Shown here: positions 1-12,500 of the stretch, piece by piece
Layout of the letters: each line of letters begins with the position of its first letter
Numbering within the stretch: the stretch's first letter is position 1
NCBI GenBank assembly: GCA_025345505.1
Contig: JANVCC010000077.1
Span: 5,867,794-5,931,793 of the forward strand
From: Todiramphus chloris collaris
Taxonomy: Eukaryota > Chordata > Aves > Coraciiformes > Alcedinidae
Direction of reading: 5' to 3'
Length of the DNA stretch: 64,000 nucleotides
Made by a program: the position numbers and the translations under genes
The notes under the pieces: model-generated
Seen by the model: only the letters and a program-made list of their open reading frames with translations
What the model was told of the DNA's origin: nothing
Databases searched by the model: none

Positions 1-284
1 GCTAAAATGATTCACACTTGGAATTAGAGCACTGTGATAGGAAAAAAGATAACGGAGCACATATTCCAGATCCCTGCATTGTAGGAGGGTGACTTAGGGT
101 GCCTTTTAAAAATGTTTTGCAGTGTGTTGTACAAGAGGGGTGTATTTATTTCACTTCTTTTAATCACTGTTTCAATATATGTAAAAATGTAGAATATGAA
201 AATTTGATATGACAAATGATGTTGATTTTTTTTAAGGAAAAAAGTATTCTCAGTGTAGTCTAATAAGCAGGCCTTTGGAAGTAT

Positions 285-412
285 GAATCAGAAAATTCAA
301 GTTCATTTCTTGGCTCTGCTAATAGTTGTTGAATTCTTTGGCATGCCATTTTGTGTCTTTTTACCTCCATTTCCATATCTGGAAATTGGAAATAAAGATT
401 TTTACTTCTCTT
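285..412 (+). mobile_element. MIR-like ancient SINE remnant
   Basis: The stretch has the order of blocks typical of the MIR core in sense orientation: a TTGGCTCTGCTAA block, then a pyrimidine-rich block ending in CCATTTCCATATCTGGAAAT, then an AT-rich tail. It is heavily diverged. Recognition is by eye from the family pattern, so chance similarity is possible. Confidence 0.42.
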
Positions 413-1479
413 GTGCAGAGCTGCTGATGAAGAATGTCAGGTAAGAATTAGGGTCAAAGTGAAGCATGTGTTGTTTCATTGCAATGAACTAAGAAGCAGC
501 CTTATGTTACTGTTTCATTGTGTTATTTATATTTTTGTTCCCCTGACTGATATGGATGTGGCAGAAGGAAAAGAGCAGCTACATGCATGGTCATTAACTG
601 GAGAAGTGGTGATGTTGACTACCACACCATCACACTTGACTTTTTCTGGCAGTGCTACACATTAAGTGCAGATCTGAAGGTTTTGAGACACTAGTTCAGT
701 ATGTCTTTTACCACATTTGAAGACTTGCATAAACATTCTGAAACCACTGTTCCATAGTAGCTTGGGATATATTTAAAATAGTAGTTCTTTGGCCTTTCTG
801 ATGCTCAGGATGAGACAGGGTTAGCTTGAAGGCTCCAAGATGCTTAGAAAGGTCTTGAGCAGGATGAAGAACTGAGTTCATCTTAATCACTGAGTCTTAG
901 GGTGGCAGATAATTTTGGAGGCAGAAATATTGAAAAGTCACACTAATATTTAGGAGGAAAAATATATCCAAAAATCTGAAGTGTGTTTTCTGGGAGATGT
1001 GTGCTGGAACCAAATGTCCAGCAAGTCATTAGTTTCCTGTCTTCATACTTAGTCTTGGCAAGGAACATTTTTGTTGGAAGATGTGTTATTATGGCAGTAA
1101 TGGAACTGCTTTGAGAACCATCCAAAAAAAAAAAAAACCAAAACTCAAGAGCTGTGCAGAAAAATGCTGATTTCTTTGGACACAATAAAACTGGTGTTTT
1201 CTAAGTCTCCAACCATGTTAAGACTTACCTGTCCTGTGTTCTGGTCTGTGTTATGCTGCTGGGGGGACCCCCTTTGTTCTGGTCACCCAAAGAAGTGTGC
1301 ATGCTTCCTGAAAATACATTGCACTGTCAGACAGGCCAAAGGAGAAAAAAAGGGCTGAAAAGTCAGAGGAAAGAAGTGAACTGAGATTTTAATATATTTA
1401 TATGACTTTTTTCTACCTTCAGTATTAAGTCTGTTCTTATTTCTTACCCTATAAGTACACCCACTTCTTGCTGAACGCA

Positions 1480-2064
1480 TGTGTGCTGGGTTTGCTCGGG
1501 AGAGAGTTTATTTGCTTCACAGTAGCTGATGGGGGCTATGTTTTGGATCTGAAAACAATGTTGATAATCAAGATGCTTTAATTTTTACTGGGCAGCGCTT
1601 ACACAGAGTTGAGGGCTTTTCTGCTTCTCACTCCTCCCCACTGGTGCAAAAAAAGAAGTTGTGCAAAAGAAGTTGCAAGGGGATGCATCCAGGAGAGCTG
1701 ACCCCAACTGATGAAAGGAATGCTTTGTAAAATATGTCGTGCTCGGCATGTAAAGCTGGAGAAGAAGAAGGAAGGGAGGGACGTTCAGAGTAGTGGTTTG
1801 TCTTTGCAAATAACTGTTACATGATGGACCCTGCTCTCCTGGAGATGGCTGAACACCTGCCCGACAATGGGAAGTGGTGAACAAATTCTTTTTTCTGCTT
1901 TGCTTCAGCATGTAGCTTTTGCTTTACCTATTGACTTGTCTTTTTCTCAGGTCACAAGTTTTCACACTTTTACCCTTCTGATTCTCTCTGCCATCTCAAA
2001 GCAGGGGGACGGTGAGTGAGTGACTGCATGATGCTCAGTTGCTGGATGGGGTTAAAGCACAACA
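1480..2064 (+). mobile_element. Long terminal repeat of an avian endogenous retrovirus
   Basis: A stretch of about 585 bp starts TGTGTGCTGGGTTTGC and ends ...GGTTAAAGCACAACA, i.e. TG...CA termini. It is followed nine bases later by a retroviral primer binding site, which fixes its 3' edge and orientation. Inside are a degraded TATA-like CATGTAAAG at 1747-1755 and a pyrimidine-rich region near 1936-2000 that fits the R/U5 part. I recognise the overall text as a common bird ERV LTR type, but the subfamily name cannot be assigned without a repeat library. The start could instead be 1482. No duplicate copy was seen elsewhere in the window. An antisense open frame across it has no meaning. Confidence 0.75.
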
Positions 2065-2072
2065 GTCTTTTT

Positions 2073-2090
2073 TGGAACCCAACATGGGGC
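2073..2090 (+). other. Degenerate retroviral primer binding site, tRNA-Lys type
   Basis: TGGAACCCAACATGGGGC matches the lysine-tRNA(1,2)-type primer binding site at 15 of 18 positions; the differences are two bases after TGG and one before TGGGGC. It sits nine bases after the LTR end, as expected for the start of retroviral minus-strand DNA synthesis. A Lys primer points to a class II (ERVK-like) element rather than a Leu-primed ERVL, though primer type alone is weak evidence. Confidence 0.72.
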
Positions 2091-4110
2091 ATGAAGAGTT
2101 TGAGATAATAACAGGTTGACCAGAGCATATCACAAGCATTTATATCTGGTAACAGTTGTGGCTCACAATATTCACAATATTAATTCATCTTTTCTCAATA
2201 TCAGTTTACCTACGCCATGCTCCTTTTTTTTTTTTTTTTGTTTCCCCTGTACATGTTAAAGATCTGTGTTGGATTTTGCAGTTGGCTGTGCTATATAGTG
2301 ATTAGTGCTGTTATGCCTGGGAGATCAGTTTTTAAAACACTGACTTTGAGCTTAATCTGGTATTTGGGCTCTGTACTGAAGCCGTTACTGGACTTCAGAT
2401 ACCATCTCATGGATAAAATGAACAATTATACTTCTTCCTCTGAGAGTTTCATTTTTTGCTGAGGAAATACAGAATAGCACCTTTGCTACCTTCTTTTGTG
2501 ATTTTTTTTTTTCTTTTTCTTTTTTTTTCTTTTTTTCCCTAGTTACAATGAGTTCTCAGTATCATGAACATCCTTGGGTAAAATACTTCTGCAGTTACTT
2601 CTTAGGAACTTTTCTTCAATTAACAAGCAATTTAGGAACATGACCCGGGCTCCAAAAGAGTATGGTCATGGGCAGGAGAATACAGACAGGTATCTGGAGA
2701 AGTTCTCATTTCCAGTGGTCTGGAACTTCGCTCCTAAATAACTACAGGATCCTGATGAAGTGATAGAATGCTTGAAAAAAGAATACCATGGCTATTCCAA
2801 ACAGGCACAACTTACCACACTGTGCTGGGCCCAGGCCAGCATCTACCAAATCCTGCTCGATACTGTGCAGTCCCTCCAGGGGTCAGCAATAACGAAAACA
2901 TCTCTGTATTATCATCACTCTTTTCAGCACAAGTCCAAAACATAGCCCCATACCAACTACTATGAAGAAAATTGACACTATCCCAGCCAAAACCAGCACA
3001 GCATGATTAAGATTCTAAATACAAACAGGCAAAATGAGAAGGCATTTTTGTAGTTACAAGGCTGTATTCAGCAGAAAGATATGTGTTCAGTTAACATCTC
3101 TGCCATAGGCATCCCAAGTAATTCTGGTCAAATCTCCCTTTGTCCGAGTGGTGCTTTTTCTTTCTAAGGACTAGGATAACAAATGATTTCTCCAGGAGAT
3201 GTCTGCCATCTCTCCTTTGGTCTTCAGCTGTCAAGGTCAGGAGTGGACTTTATCCAGGTACATTTTGTGATACCAAGGACAGTATTGCTCCTATCTTGTT
3301 TAAGTCTATCTTGTAATGGTTCCATTAGAGGAAAATGTCCTCTGCTGGGAGGAATGCTGCCTAAAGCGTGAGGTAAATGCTGCCTTTGCCAGTGCACCTG
3401 GCAGTAACAATAGACTGTGAACTACAAAGGATGACATACTGCAATTAATTTGTGAATGAGCTATTCAAGATAATATCTAAGTGATCGGGGATGAAATTGA
3501 TATCTTTGTATCTTCTAACGTTAACAAGAATCAGTTTAGAATTGGACTTGGAACAGTTAAGAGGCAACAACAGGGCTATTCTCCTGTTGGCAAAACTTAC
3601 TCTAATTTGCAGTCATTTATGTCCCGTCCTTCTCAAATCACCCACAGGGACTCCTATGCTGAATAAACCTGGCTGATTAGTATGTCACAAGGTACTATGC
3701 CCAGAGTGGCTGTCCATAAGGAGTCACAGCAGAGGTGGGCAGTGTGCCATACGGACATTGTAGTACCATCATAGGCGAGTAGTCTGTCTGTGCTGAGACA
3801 TCAAATAAATTAAAACAACTAAAGTTTTCAGCTTCGTTCATAAAAAACAGTCCTTGCATAACTAATTGTGAGCAGTGAGGAGATGGCCCTTCTCCTTCTT
3901 TCGGTCTGATAAATTGCCATAAAGTAAAATAACATAGATTACTAACCAGTCATTGCTCTTCTAGGCTGTCATGGCGATGTAATGCAGTTGCAAATGGGAA
4001 GGGCAGGTGGTCCAGACAACTGCAAATGGAAAGGTGTCAGCAAGACAATCTTCTATTAAGAGGTGATGCAATTATGAAATGGTTTGGGGACCCCTATATT
4101 AACCCATAAA
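2091..4110 (+). mobile_element. Probable degenerate interior of the same ERV; right end uncertain
   Basis: This follows directly from the primer binding site and has no intact gag, pol or env frame. The longest frames are about 60-80 codons and none shows a retroviral motif. It contains a poly-T run near 2224-2239 and a 39-nt pure pyrimidine tract at 2502-2540. I have an impression of similarity to a noncoding avian ERV interior ending near a TTTGGGGACCCC stretch at about 4083, but this is recall and unverified. No 3' LTR was recognised, so the copy is probably truncated or was broken by deletion. Confidence 0.42.
2502..2540 (+). repeat. 39-nt pure pyrimidine tract
   Basis: Only T and C, with blocks of T separated by single C, directly visible. 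It lies within the presumed ERV interior. It is low complexity and a likely length-variable site. Confidence 0.9.
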
Positions 4111-5170
4111 GCAACACACACTCACAAAGGGAATTGCCTTGTCACTGACTTTTGCCTGCTGAGCTCTATTTTCCACCCTTGGTAGAAGCATCTCTTTTGT
4201 AATACATTTCTGTACAATTCTGTCTGTGACAGTGAACCTTGCCATCTGCTATCAGAAAGATAGAAAGACTGAAATGGGATGAAGTTAAAAAAAAAAAATA
4301 AAATAATTTGCTGTAATTTCAAGGCACAGTAGTGATGGCTAGAGATGGAAACTGGCAGCAATCAAATTAGATGAAGACTTCTAGGCCAGTCTGAGAATAT
4401 CAACTTGTGCTGAAATGTTTTTTCTCAGGTGTGGGCTTAGGGAGCAAAAGCCAGGGTAAGTCCTCTGTTAGCATTGCCTTGAATGGTCCAGCTGCTGAGC
4501 TGCTGTGTGGCTCAAAGGACTTTGAACAAACAAGGACTTTGTTTCCAGGGCAGCATTTGTGGCTGCTGTAAGCATCGACCCTGTGCTTGCCAGTGCAGAG
4601 CAGACAAAGGAAATGCAACAGAACTTGCATCCTGATCGAGGCAGCACTGTTCTCATAGATGGGGAACCGTTTGGGGTTTCAGCTGAAAGATTTCATTCCT
4701 GGCACTGGCACAGTGCTAGGGAGAAGCTTTAAGCTGGCCAAACCCTCTGTCTCTGTTTCTCATCCAGCTGAACATGACAGTGACACTTCTCTTCCCATGG
4801 GAAGGATATCCAGGCCTTTGGCTGAAAGTCATCCTGCGAGGCATGGGTGTGAAACTGCTCATGTGCTGATATGTGAAGTTGGCTGTTTGGTCCCAAGCCA
4901 GCCATGTACGTAAGTCCCTTTGGAGACAGCAAGACTTAAACATATGCTGGAGTTTAAGCATGTGCTGAAATGCTTTGTAAGTGCAGGTCTTTGTGACTAT
5001 GATACTTATGTGGTAAGATGGTTAAGATCATGATCTCAGATATTTTTGAGTATGCTTTGTCTTTCCCATAAAAGAAAAAAATGCAGCTCTGTAGCTCTAC
5101 ACTTACTACAATATTATTGTAATGAAGTTTTTTTTGCATTTATAGTAAAAGCATGGCTTGCATGGCCTTA

Positions 5171-5200
5171 GGTTTTTATAGGTCTTTATAGGTTTTTATA
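5171..5200 (+). repeat. Three tandem copies of a 10-bp unit
   Basis: The unit GGTTTTTATA occurs three times head to tail; the middle copy has one T-to-C change. Directly seen. It is a short minisatellite-like array with no obvious function. Confidence 0.95.
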
Positions 5201-5934
5201 GGAAGAATGGGAAAGCAGAAAAAGTCCAATTCAAACACTATCTACTTGGGGGCCGAAAAGCAGCTGTTGCATTGAATAATAAGGAAAACACAAAAAAATT
5301 TGGGGGTTAAAAAGTTGATTATGGAAGCTGAGCTTTGTAAATAAGAGTGAATTCTAAGCTGAGGTTTCTGAAATGCCAATTAAAGTCACTTCAGTACACG
5401 GGGGCGTGCTGAGCTTTCGCTGGGAGAGTTAATGAGCAATTTCATAACGTGCTATATATCACTTTAAGAAGACATGATAAATTGCCACTAATGGTATTGT
5501 GTGTATAAATGGGAGCTGGTTTTGCTCTGCGTTTAGTTCTAGTGATTGGGTGGTACACCTGGAAAGACTTGTATTTTAATGGGCCCTTTTTAGCACTTTT
5601 GCACCTCGTATGTTCTGGATTATATATGATTGATGGCTTTGAATGTGTGGGAAGGAAAGATATGTAGATCTTAATGCTTTTAAACCATTTGTTTTCCAGT
5701 CTCTGTAAAAGACCTCTCTGTTTTCTGAGTAATGGTTTATACTTCTCAAGTAAACAGAAGTACGGTTCTGGGACTTTGCCTTTTAACACTATAAATTCAG
5801 TGGGTTTTTATGGGACAGTCATTCAGTTTACAGCGCTTTTAAGAGAAGATAGCTATTTTCATACTAGTCATTAAAGACAAATAAGGAATGGATTGATAGA
5901 ATGGTAGAAGGATAATTTGATGTGTGAAGTAGAT

Positions 5935-5964
5935 TTTAAAATATATATATATATATATTTTAAA
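5935..5964. repeat. 30-bp perfect palindrome with an (AT)n core
   Basis: TTTAAA flanks an AT dinucleotide run, and the whole 30 bp equals its own reverse complement; symmetry breaks at the next base on each side. It could extrude as a cruciform, and is a likely microsatellite. Confidence 0.95.
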
Positions 5965-6254
5965 GATCAGAGTTTGCTTCTCTTTCATTCTGGGCATTCT
6001 CCTAGTTCCCATTTCATACAGTGAGTAAAATCTCTATCTCCCCCAAGTCACACCAATTTCTTCACAGCCATAACCTTTCTCATTCCTCCTCTGTCCTGCT
6101 GGACCCTGTCAATGCTTACTTTGCCCAAAGGGGTTGCTGTCGAGCAGTGTTAAAGCATTCCTCTCTCCCCCTCTAACCTAGGCAGAACAGACCCAAACTA
6201 GAAATCAAACCTGGGCTTCCCATGTGGAAATGCAGATGTTAACTGGGGGCTGGC

Positions 6255-6291
6255 CCGCGGTGCTGCTTCCTCCGCGCTCTCCGCGAGGACG
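6255..6291. other. Small CpG cluster in a CpG-poor intron
   Basis: Seven CpG dinucleotides fall within 36 bp (6256-6291), including a CCGCGG site at 6255-6260, in an intron otherwise almost free of CpG. It is far below the size of a CpG island. It could be a remnant of one, a small regulatory element, or chance. Confidence 0.6.
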
Positions 6292-6645
6292 GACTGTTTA
6301 GCATTGATACCCTGGCGCAGGATTAGTGTTTAGCTGTTGCTTGGTTTTAAGCATCCATAAGATCTTAAAGCCTCGAGAATCTCCTGCATGTTTCTTGTGT
6401 GTGCAAAAACTGGTTCTTCTGAAAGGAAAAGTCTGCCTAGAGCCGTCGGCAGTGCTGAGACATTTGAGTCAGGCTTCTCCTGCAGCTCCTTCCGTGTGCC
6501 TCAGTCCCATGGCCTTTTGCCCTTCAAATCCTTGGGCAGATTTCGAGCTGATGTTAGCAGAAGTACAAACTAACTTTTACTGCAGCATGGTTTAATACTG
6601 CAGGGTTGAAAGGCAAGTGCATTAACCCCTGCTGACCCATGTTTT

Positions 6646-6740
6646 CATAGAATCATAGACTTGTTTAGGTTGAAAAAGACCTTTAAGATCATAGAGTCCA
6701 ACTGTAAACGTAGCTTTAATACATCACTAATTGTCACTTG
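6646..6740 (-). mobile_element. CR1 LINE 3' end fragment, antisense
   Basis: It begins TCATAGAATCATAGA, the reverse complement of the CR1 terminal octamer repeats, followed by the typical GGTTGAAAAAGACCTTTAAG and AGTCCAACT blocks. Only about 95 bp remain. The divergence suggests an old copy. Confidence 0.78.
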
Positions 6741-7504
6741 TTCCCTGCATTTTGTCACTTGTACCTGAATTTTTCACCTTGTGTCATTTTCAAACTGTTG
6801 TGGATCTCCAGCATGATCTGTAAAGCAGTGCTTCCTCTTCTCTGGATTGCTGGTTTCTATTTCTAAAAGGTACCAAAGCAGAGATTATATTATGTAGCAT
6901 TTCTTACCTGTGCTGCTGTTTGTTGCCCTAGGACTGAAAGTGCATAGCTGAGATGTAAAGATCCACAGGCTTTCCTTCATTGTCATAAGTGTTTTGTCTG
7001 TCTGGTGTTCAGGAGCCAGACTGATACCATTTAGAATAATAAAACATAGCTTAGCCTGTATTTTTCAGTTTCACGTGCCTATGCCTTCCACTGTCAGGTT
7101 GAAAGTTCAACTGGGGAAAGGGGTTAGATGACTTTACAATGTTTTTGCTTTTTTAAATGCTGTCTGTTAAAATTAAATTTCTGAATAATTACACCAAGGT
7201 ACTTTGCATCTCCCTCCAATAGACAGCACTTTATATTTAGTTCATACTATATATAAATATACTATATTTAGTATATTTAGTTATTCTTTGCAGGTATTTA
7301 ATAAAACCCAAAGAGAGATGGGGCTCCTGTGTGTTAGGTACATGAGCTGCCAGGGTCACGGAGCTAGGTCGGTGTCCAGCAAATGTCATCAGGAGTTACG
7401 TGCCCAGGCAACTTTGTGACCTGATGGCACTGCACAAGCCCACCACAAGTCAGTCCCTGTTCCCAGCGCTTAACAATGTCACTGGCATGAGAGAAATCAC
7501 AACC

Positions 7505-7625
7505 CCCGTGTTATGAACGACGCAATTAAATGACTTCTCAATTGTGTTTCAGAGTGAGGAGCTAAGCCCAGTTCTCCAAATTCAGATGCAGTGCTGTAAA
7601 CACAAGGCCAGCTTTTCTGGTGTTG
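7505..7625 (-). mobile_element. Possible MIR-like SINE remnant, antisense
   Basis: The order AATTAAATGACTTCTCAA, then GAGTGAGGAGCTAAGCCCAG, then a block near GTGCTGTAAACACAAGGCC resembles the reverse complement of a MIR core. It is very diverged; the call is by eye. Confidence 0.33.
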
Positions 7626-8735
7626 GAAAGAAGCTGGATTTTCTGCCAACTTGTGTAATTATTTGTTGAAAAAATAGGTTAAGCTAGCCTAAGTGTATAG
7701 AGTGCATATTTGAAACCAGGGTTACTAAACCTCTTGAGTAACATGAGCAGAAATTCATGTATGCAGAGGTGTATTCTCCCAATTTTTTGCTTTCCCCTCT
7801 GATATTTATAAAGTGTGATGCTACTACATGCTTGGGTTTAATGGCAAAGTATAGATGCCCAACTTAGCTTTCTACTGCAGTACAAAACAATTACATTCTA
7901 GGAGAAATGTAAAAGAGAAAAAAATTAACTGTTGTAGCTTGATAGCTTACATTTAGTAAAACAAGTGATTATTGATAGTGCTTTGGAAATAAAAGGCAAA
8001 TCTGCTACTTTGAAGTTGAACTATTCCTGTTGTGTAAGACGGAACAGATAGGGTCAGATAGCCTAAGAGTTAGCTCAGGGAAGGGGGAAGAAGCAAGAGA
8101 AACAACTTGCAATCCAGCCTCATATGAAAGTTGCCCCAGGCAATTTTGTTATGTCCATGGAAACATATGATATTCATTGCATGGGCCCATCATTAATGCT
8201 GACTCTCTGGGAACCTGTCTTATGTTGTTTCCACTTGGGGCAGGTTAGCTAGAAAATTGATCCAATTTTATTAAAGAGTCATTTTCTTTGCTGTCTGGCA
8301 GTGCTCTCTGAAAAGACGTTTTGTTTTTAACACTTTGTGATTGCTCTAATAGGATCTCAGAAGTCCAATGCCCAAATTGAGTCTCTCACACAAAACTACT
8401 TTGTAGCTAAGTTTTTGACTCCTCACATGGACAGTTTAAAATAGAGCTCAAAGGATCCTTCCCCATTTATGCTGCAGGTGAAATCATTGTTTTTATTCAC
8501 ATCCCTTTAAATAAAAATAGAATACATTTACAGAGGGTTAATTATCCACCTCTTTTTTATATACATTTAACTAAAAATAAATGGTGATATGGTGTATGGT
8601 TCACCATTTCTTACAGTTGGCCACTTTTTTGATGCAATCATCATATTCTATGGTAGTAAATACTCTCCTATCCTCAGTTTTTACTCTCCCTGGATGGAAT
8701 CTTATCTTCTATCCAGACTGAAACAAGTTTTGAAC

Positions 8736-8777
8736 AAAAAAAAAAAAAAAACAAACCAACAACAAAACAAAAAAAAA
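8736..8777 (+). repeat. A-rich low-complexity run
   Basis: An A16 run at 8736-8751, followed by CAAA/CAACA interruptions and a further A run. No retrocopy body was recognised upstream of it, so it is probably simple A-rich sequence. Confidence 0.9.
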
Positions 8778-9511
8778 CTCAATCCCACCTCTCTTCTAGT
8801 TTGGGGGAGTAAGGCCTGTGTGTAATAAAGGAGCAACTTTATTTTGCTTAAAGGTTTTTTTTTAAATTCCCACTTAGCTGCCTATTGATCAAAGGATAGT
8901 GGTTTAGTCAGTCTGATGGCTTAGAGGGATAAGATCTGTGAGAAAGAATCTTGCCTCTGACTGACTTTATTGTATAGGCAATAGGGGATACCTTCTAGTG
9001 GTTTAAAAGAAAATAAAAGATATATAAGATTTGTCTTTTGCAGAAGTGATAGTGAGAAACAGATTTTAGGACAGAGCAGGTAGAGGTGGAGATTGTAAAA
9101 ACATTCTCAGAACATGTTTCTTTAAAATTATCTGCCAACAAACCTCTGTAACAGCAACCTGATATTCCCCAAAGTCCAGCAGCTGAGGCCAGATGTTCTT
9201 TAGTGATGTGAGCAGAGGCCACCATCGACTGGGGTGAAGTCAGGATGGGGCCTTCTGTGAGAACTGTGTTAGGACTTGGGGTGAGTTTGTATGAAAGCTC
9301 TGGTCTGGGAGGAAAACTTGCAGCCTGTAGCTATTGGTCTTGGTGGTATAGGAGGATGGGGGGAACTGCCCAGAGTACTGTGTGAAGTGAATTGACAGGA
9401 TGCCCTGTGCCTGTTACAGATGTGCTCAGTGAAGGAAGGGGGTGATGTGCTGTGGAAGGAGCTTTGACACGTTCTTTCAGTCACCCTTGGGACCTACAGT
9501 AGACTAATGGG

Positions 9512-9528
9512 AAAAAAAAAAAAAAAAA
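9512..9528 (+). repeat. A17 homopolymer
   Basis: Seventeen consecutive A. No recognisable retroposed gene body precedes it. Confidence 0.92.
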
Positions 9529-12500
9529 CAAACTACAATACGAGGGGAAAATGTAAGGATGCTTTTCCATAACACAGATGCCCTGACACCCACTGGGTTC
9601 TCTTTTAGGTTGATTTAGTTCAATTTGAGAATTCAGGCCCCATTGCAAAGCATTGTGCTGGGCTGTGGCTTATGTGGTCTGCTACCTTAAATGCAGACTA
9701 GAATTTTTTTAATTTATTGAACTAGTTAAATAAATTTAAACACGAATCAAACAGATTGCACATTTCTAGCTTTGAATTTTGCACCAGTTGAACCTGGAAT
9801 TAAATTTTGGTAACTAAAGGCAGCATCTTGATTGTCATAAACTTCCTTGGGGAATGATCTTTGAACTGTCTTTCCTGCCCTAAATCCCTCTGTGGGTGCA
9901 TAGAAATCTGACAAATATCCTGCAGATGTGTGAGGTTTCATTCCATTTTGAAAACTCTTACCTTTTTCACTCTTAATTTGAGACTGTCCTTAGAGGAAAC
10001 TGTAGTCAATTTGTAATACACAATACTCAGGACATGGCATGTAAAGTGCTGAATCAGACCCTACACTCCTTTTTCCTAGATTTCAGTTTCTACATGGCAT
10101 GTCTGAACAAATGAACTTGCAAAGGTGATGGGCAAGCATTTTGCCCACCAGTATGCCTCACTGAATCCTGCCTCCCTGAATCCTACCTGTCTTTTACTGG
10201 TAGGCTGTGGTAGGAGGCTACATTTGAGGAGAGCAGAGAATGGCATGGAGATAGACAGTGCTCAGCTTAAGCAAGCCAGGCTCAGAGGAAGCTCTGGCTG
10301 CAGCTTCCCAAATGACTGTGCTGAAGTTATTACAAAGCGTAAAATTATGGTTGAACCTGCTTTATAATAACCATGTCCTGAAATAATTTGAACAGACAGT
10401 GTTTTAAAGGGTTGAGCATTATAATTTGTATTTACCATGGAAGTTTTTACCCTCTTGCAAATTATTCTCAATGTTTCCCACATTGCAGGGATCATCGGTG
10501 ATGTTATTTTCTTGTTTTGTTTTGCTTGCTGTCTCAAGGCATAGAACATGCACGTTATCTAACATAATTCAAGATCTGTCATAAGCAGGTCTTTAGCTAA
10601 ATTTCCATCTTTGGTTGATGCTTTTTGGTTTGTTCTGTTTTTAAGGATGAGGAAAGCTATACTGTCTGTGCGTATTATAATCACAGTCTGTTTGTCCTTT
10701 CTGTCTACCAGCTCCCTTCAACCCTTCGAATATTTTTAATCTATCTTATGAAAAACTTGTGCTCTTTACTTGCCCTTGAGGATGTAGGATACATTCACAG
10801 CAAAGGCATCTGAATGACCCCGTGGAGATCCTCTCTCTGACTTCTCTTTTGCAATCCCATCTGCACTCTCACAAAATAAGGCCAGAAATGGAAAATTGCA
10901 GCAAAGCAGCGGTGGCCAGCAGCTTCTGTGTGGTACAGAGCTGGCTGCAGCAAGCTAGAAAATATGATCCTTCTGTTTCAGATGATCTTCCCTCCCTCTT
11001 CGTCTTTTGTCAGTTTTCTTGTAAATAAGAATGTATGTGCATCGAGACAATGCAATACTATAGGTAAGGCTTCTAGTCGGTCTTACGCCAATCAGTACTG
11101 AATTTTAGCTTTATATTCCTCTAGGCATGTAGCTCACTGTGCAGCATTAGTTTCCCACTGCAGTTATCCATTAGCTTAAGACATTCATAACCCAGGAGGA
11201 CACTTAAATCTCTCTTCAATCATTATGCCTCTGAACGCTTTCCCCTAATGTCTTGGCTTTCTTTTGGAATCTTTTGTCTTACAATTTTTATCCTGCTTTT
11301 ACCTGCATTGAATTGCATTTGCCATCATACAGGAATTTTCTTGAGTTACTCTAACTCCCAGTGTTGAAGGTGATGTCATGTGGGGAGATAGAAAGGTATG
11401 TGCTATACTCCTCAGCCATCTGTCAGATGCAGACAATGCTGAACTTAGTGCACCTCAGCTTTCTGACAAAGCATGTGGGGATCCCCCAAAGCTTTGGTAC
11501 CTAAAAGCTCCCGAGTCACACTCTCCTTCATTTTTCCTTCCTGCCACAGACTGTCTGACTCCTTAGCAAGGGAGAGGAGCAAAATAGTGCGGGTACTGCC
11601 AGCAGGGCACTGTGGTGCAGCTGGACCCACGGGGCTTTGCTTAGGCTCTCTAGCAGAGATGTTGACCTGAAAACACTTTCAGAAATCATCATTACAGTCA
11701 TGTGGATTTGCTTGTGCATAACCTTTTTTTAAAACAACAAAACAGTTTGTGCTGTCTCCAGGATTCAGAGGAGCCAGCTATTTCAGTGTGTTATTTACTT
11801 TTGTGATGTTTATCTTTCGCCCACTGGTGGGTGTGAACATCACTGGTTTTACAGTGTGCAAAGCAATGACCTCGGACTATTTTTACATTGGGACTTTTTT
11901 TTCCAGTTTAGTTTACGCAAACTTTTCTTTTAAGGATCCCTCAGAGCTATAAAAACAATATAACACAATCTGATGCTTCACAGTTAAGAAAAGGAAATTA
12001 AAGCACCCTATGTTTTTCATTTTAGAATTAAGTACTATCTGAAGTAACTGGTGAATGTAGCTATTTAAGGCATAAAGTATGAATGATTTCAAGTATTCCA
12101 ATCACTTTTCTTTGCCATTTTTGATTAATGAGGCAATGTAAAAATAGAATAAACCTGGCATTTTACATCAGGGATGTATTGAATGAAAACCTAATAATTT
12201 AGAGTAGCTTACTCATCTCTAAATACTTGATGTATCGTATGCATGTATCATCCTTTTTCTGTGATTTATTTTTAATTGTTTAGCTTGAAATTATTTTCTT
12301 CTTCCTCTCCTTTCAGCCAGGTGAGAGTTCCTATTCTCTGTAATTCACTGATAAAGTGCTTTACATAGACAATAAATTCTTGTACAACCATAGTCTTATC
12401 TTCTTAGAGTGGGATTTTGTTTGTGATTTATTTATTTATTAACAGTAAATTGATATTCATTAAGAGCTTATTTATTGAATGACCTTTTATTTGAAGGGCA

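Larger units (their letters stand above)
4111..6640. other. Unique intronic DNA
   Basis: No gene or recognised transposon. It contains the triple 10-bp repeat at 5171-5200, the AT palindrome at 5935-5964 and the CpG cluster at 6255-6291, listed separately. A minus-strand open frame of 115 codons at 5442-5789 has no recognisable family pattern and is within chance length. Confidence 0.6.

Noticed and set aside
1585-1911. 108-codon minus-strand frame
   Set aside because: Lies wholly inside the ERV LTR, antisense; not coding.
5442-5789. 115-codon minus-strand frame
   Set aside because: No family pattern; within the chance range.
8736-9528. A16 and A17 runs as possible tails of processed pseudogenes
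   Set aside because: No gene-like body precedes either run and no target-site duplication was evident.
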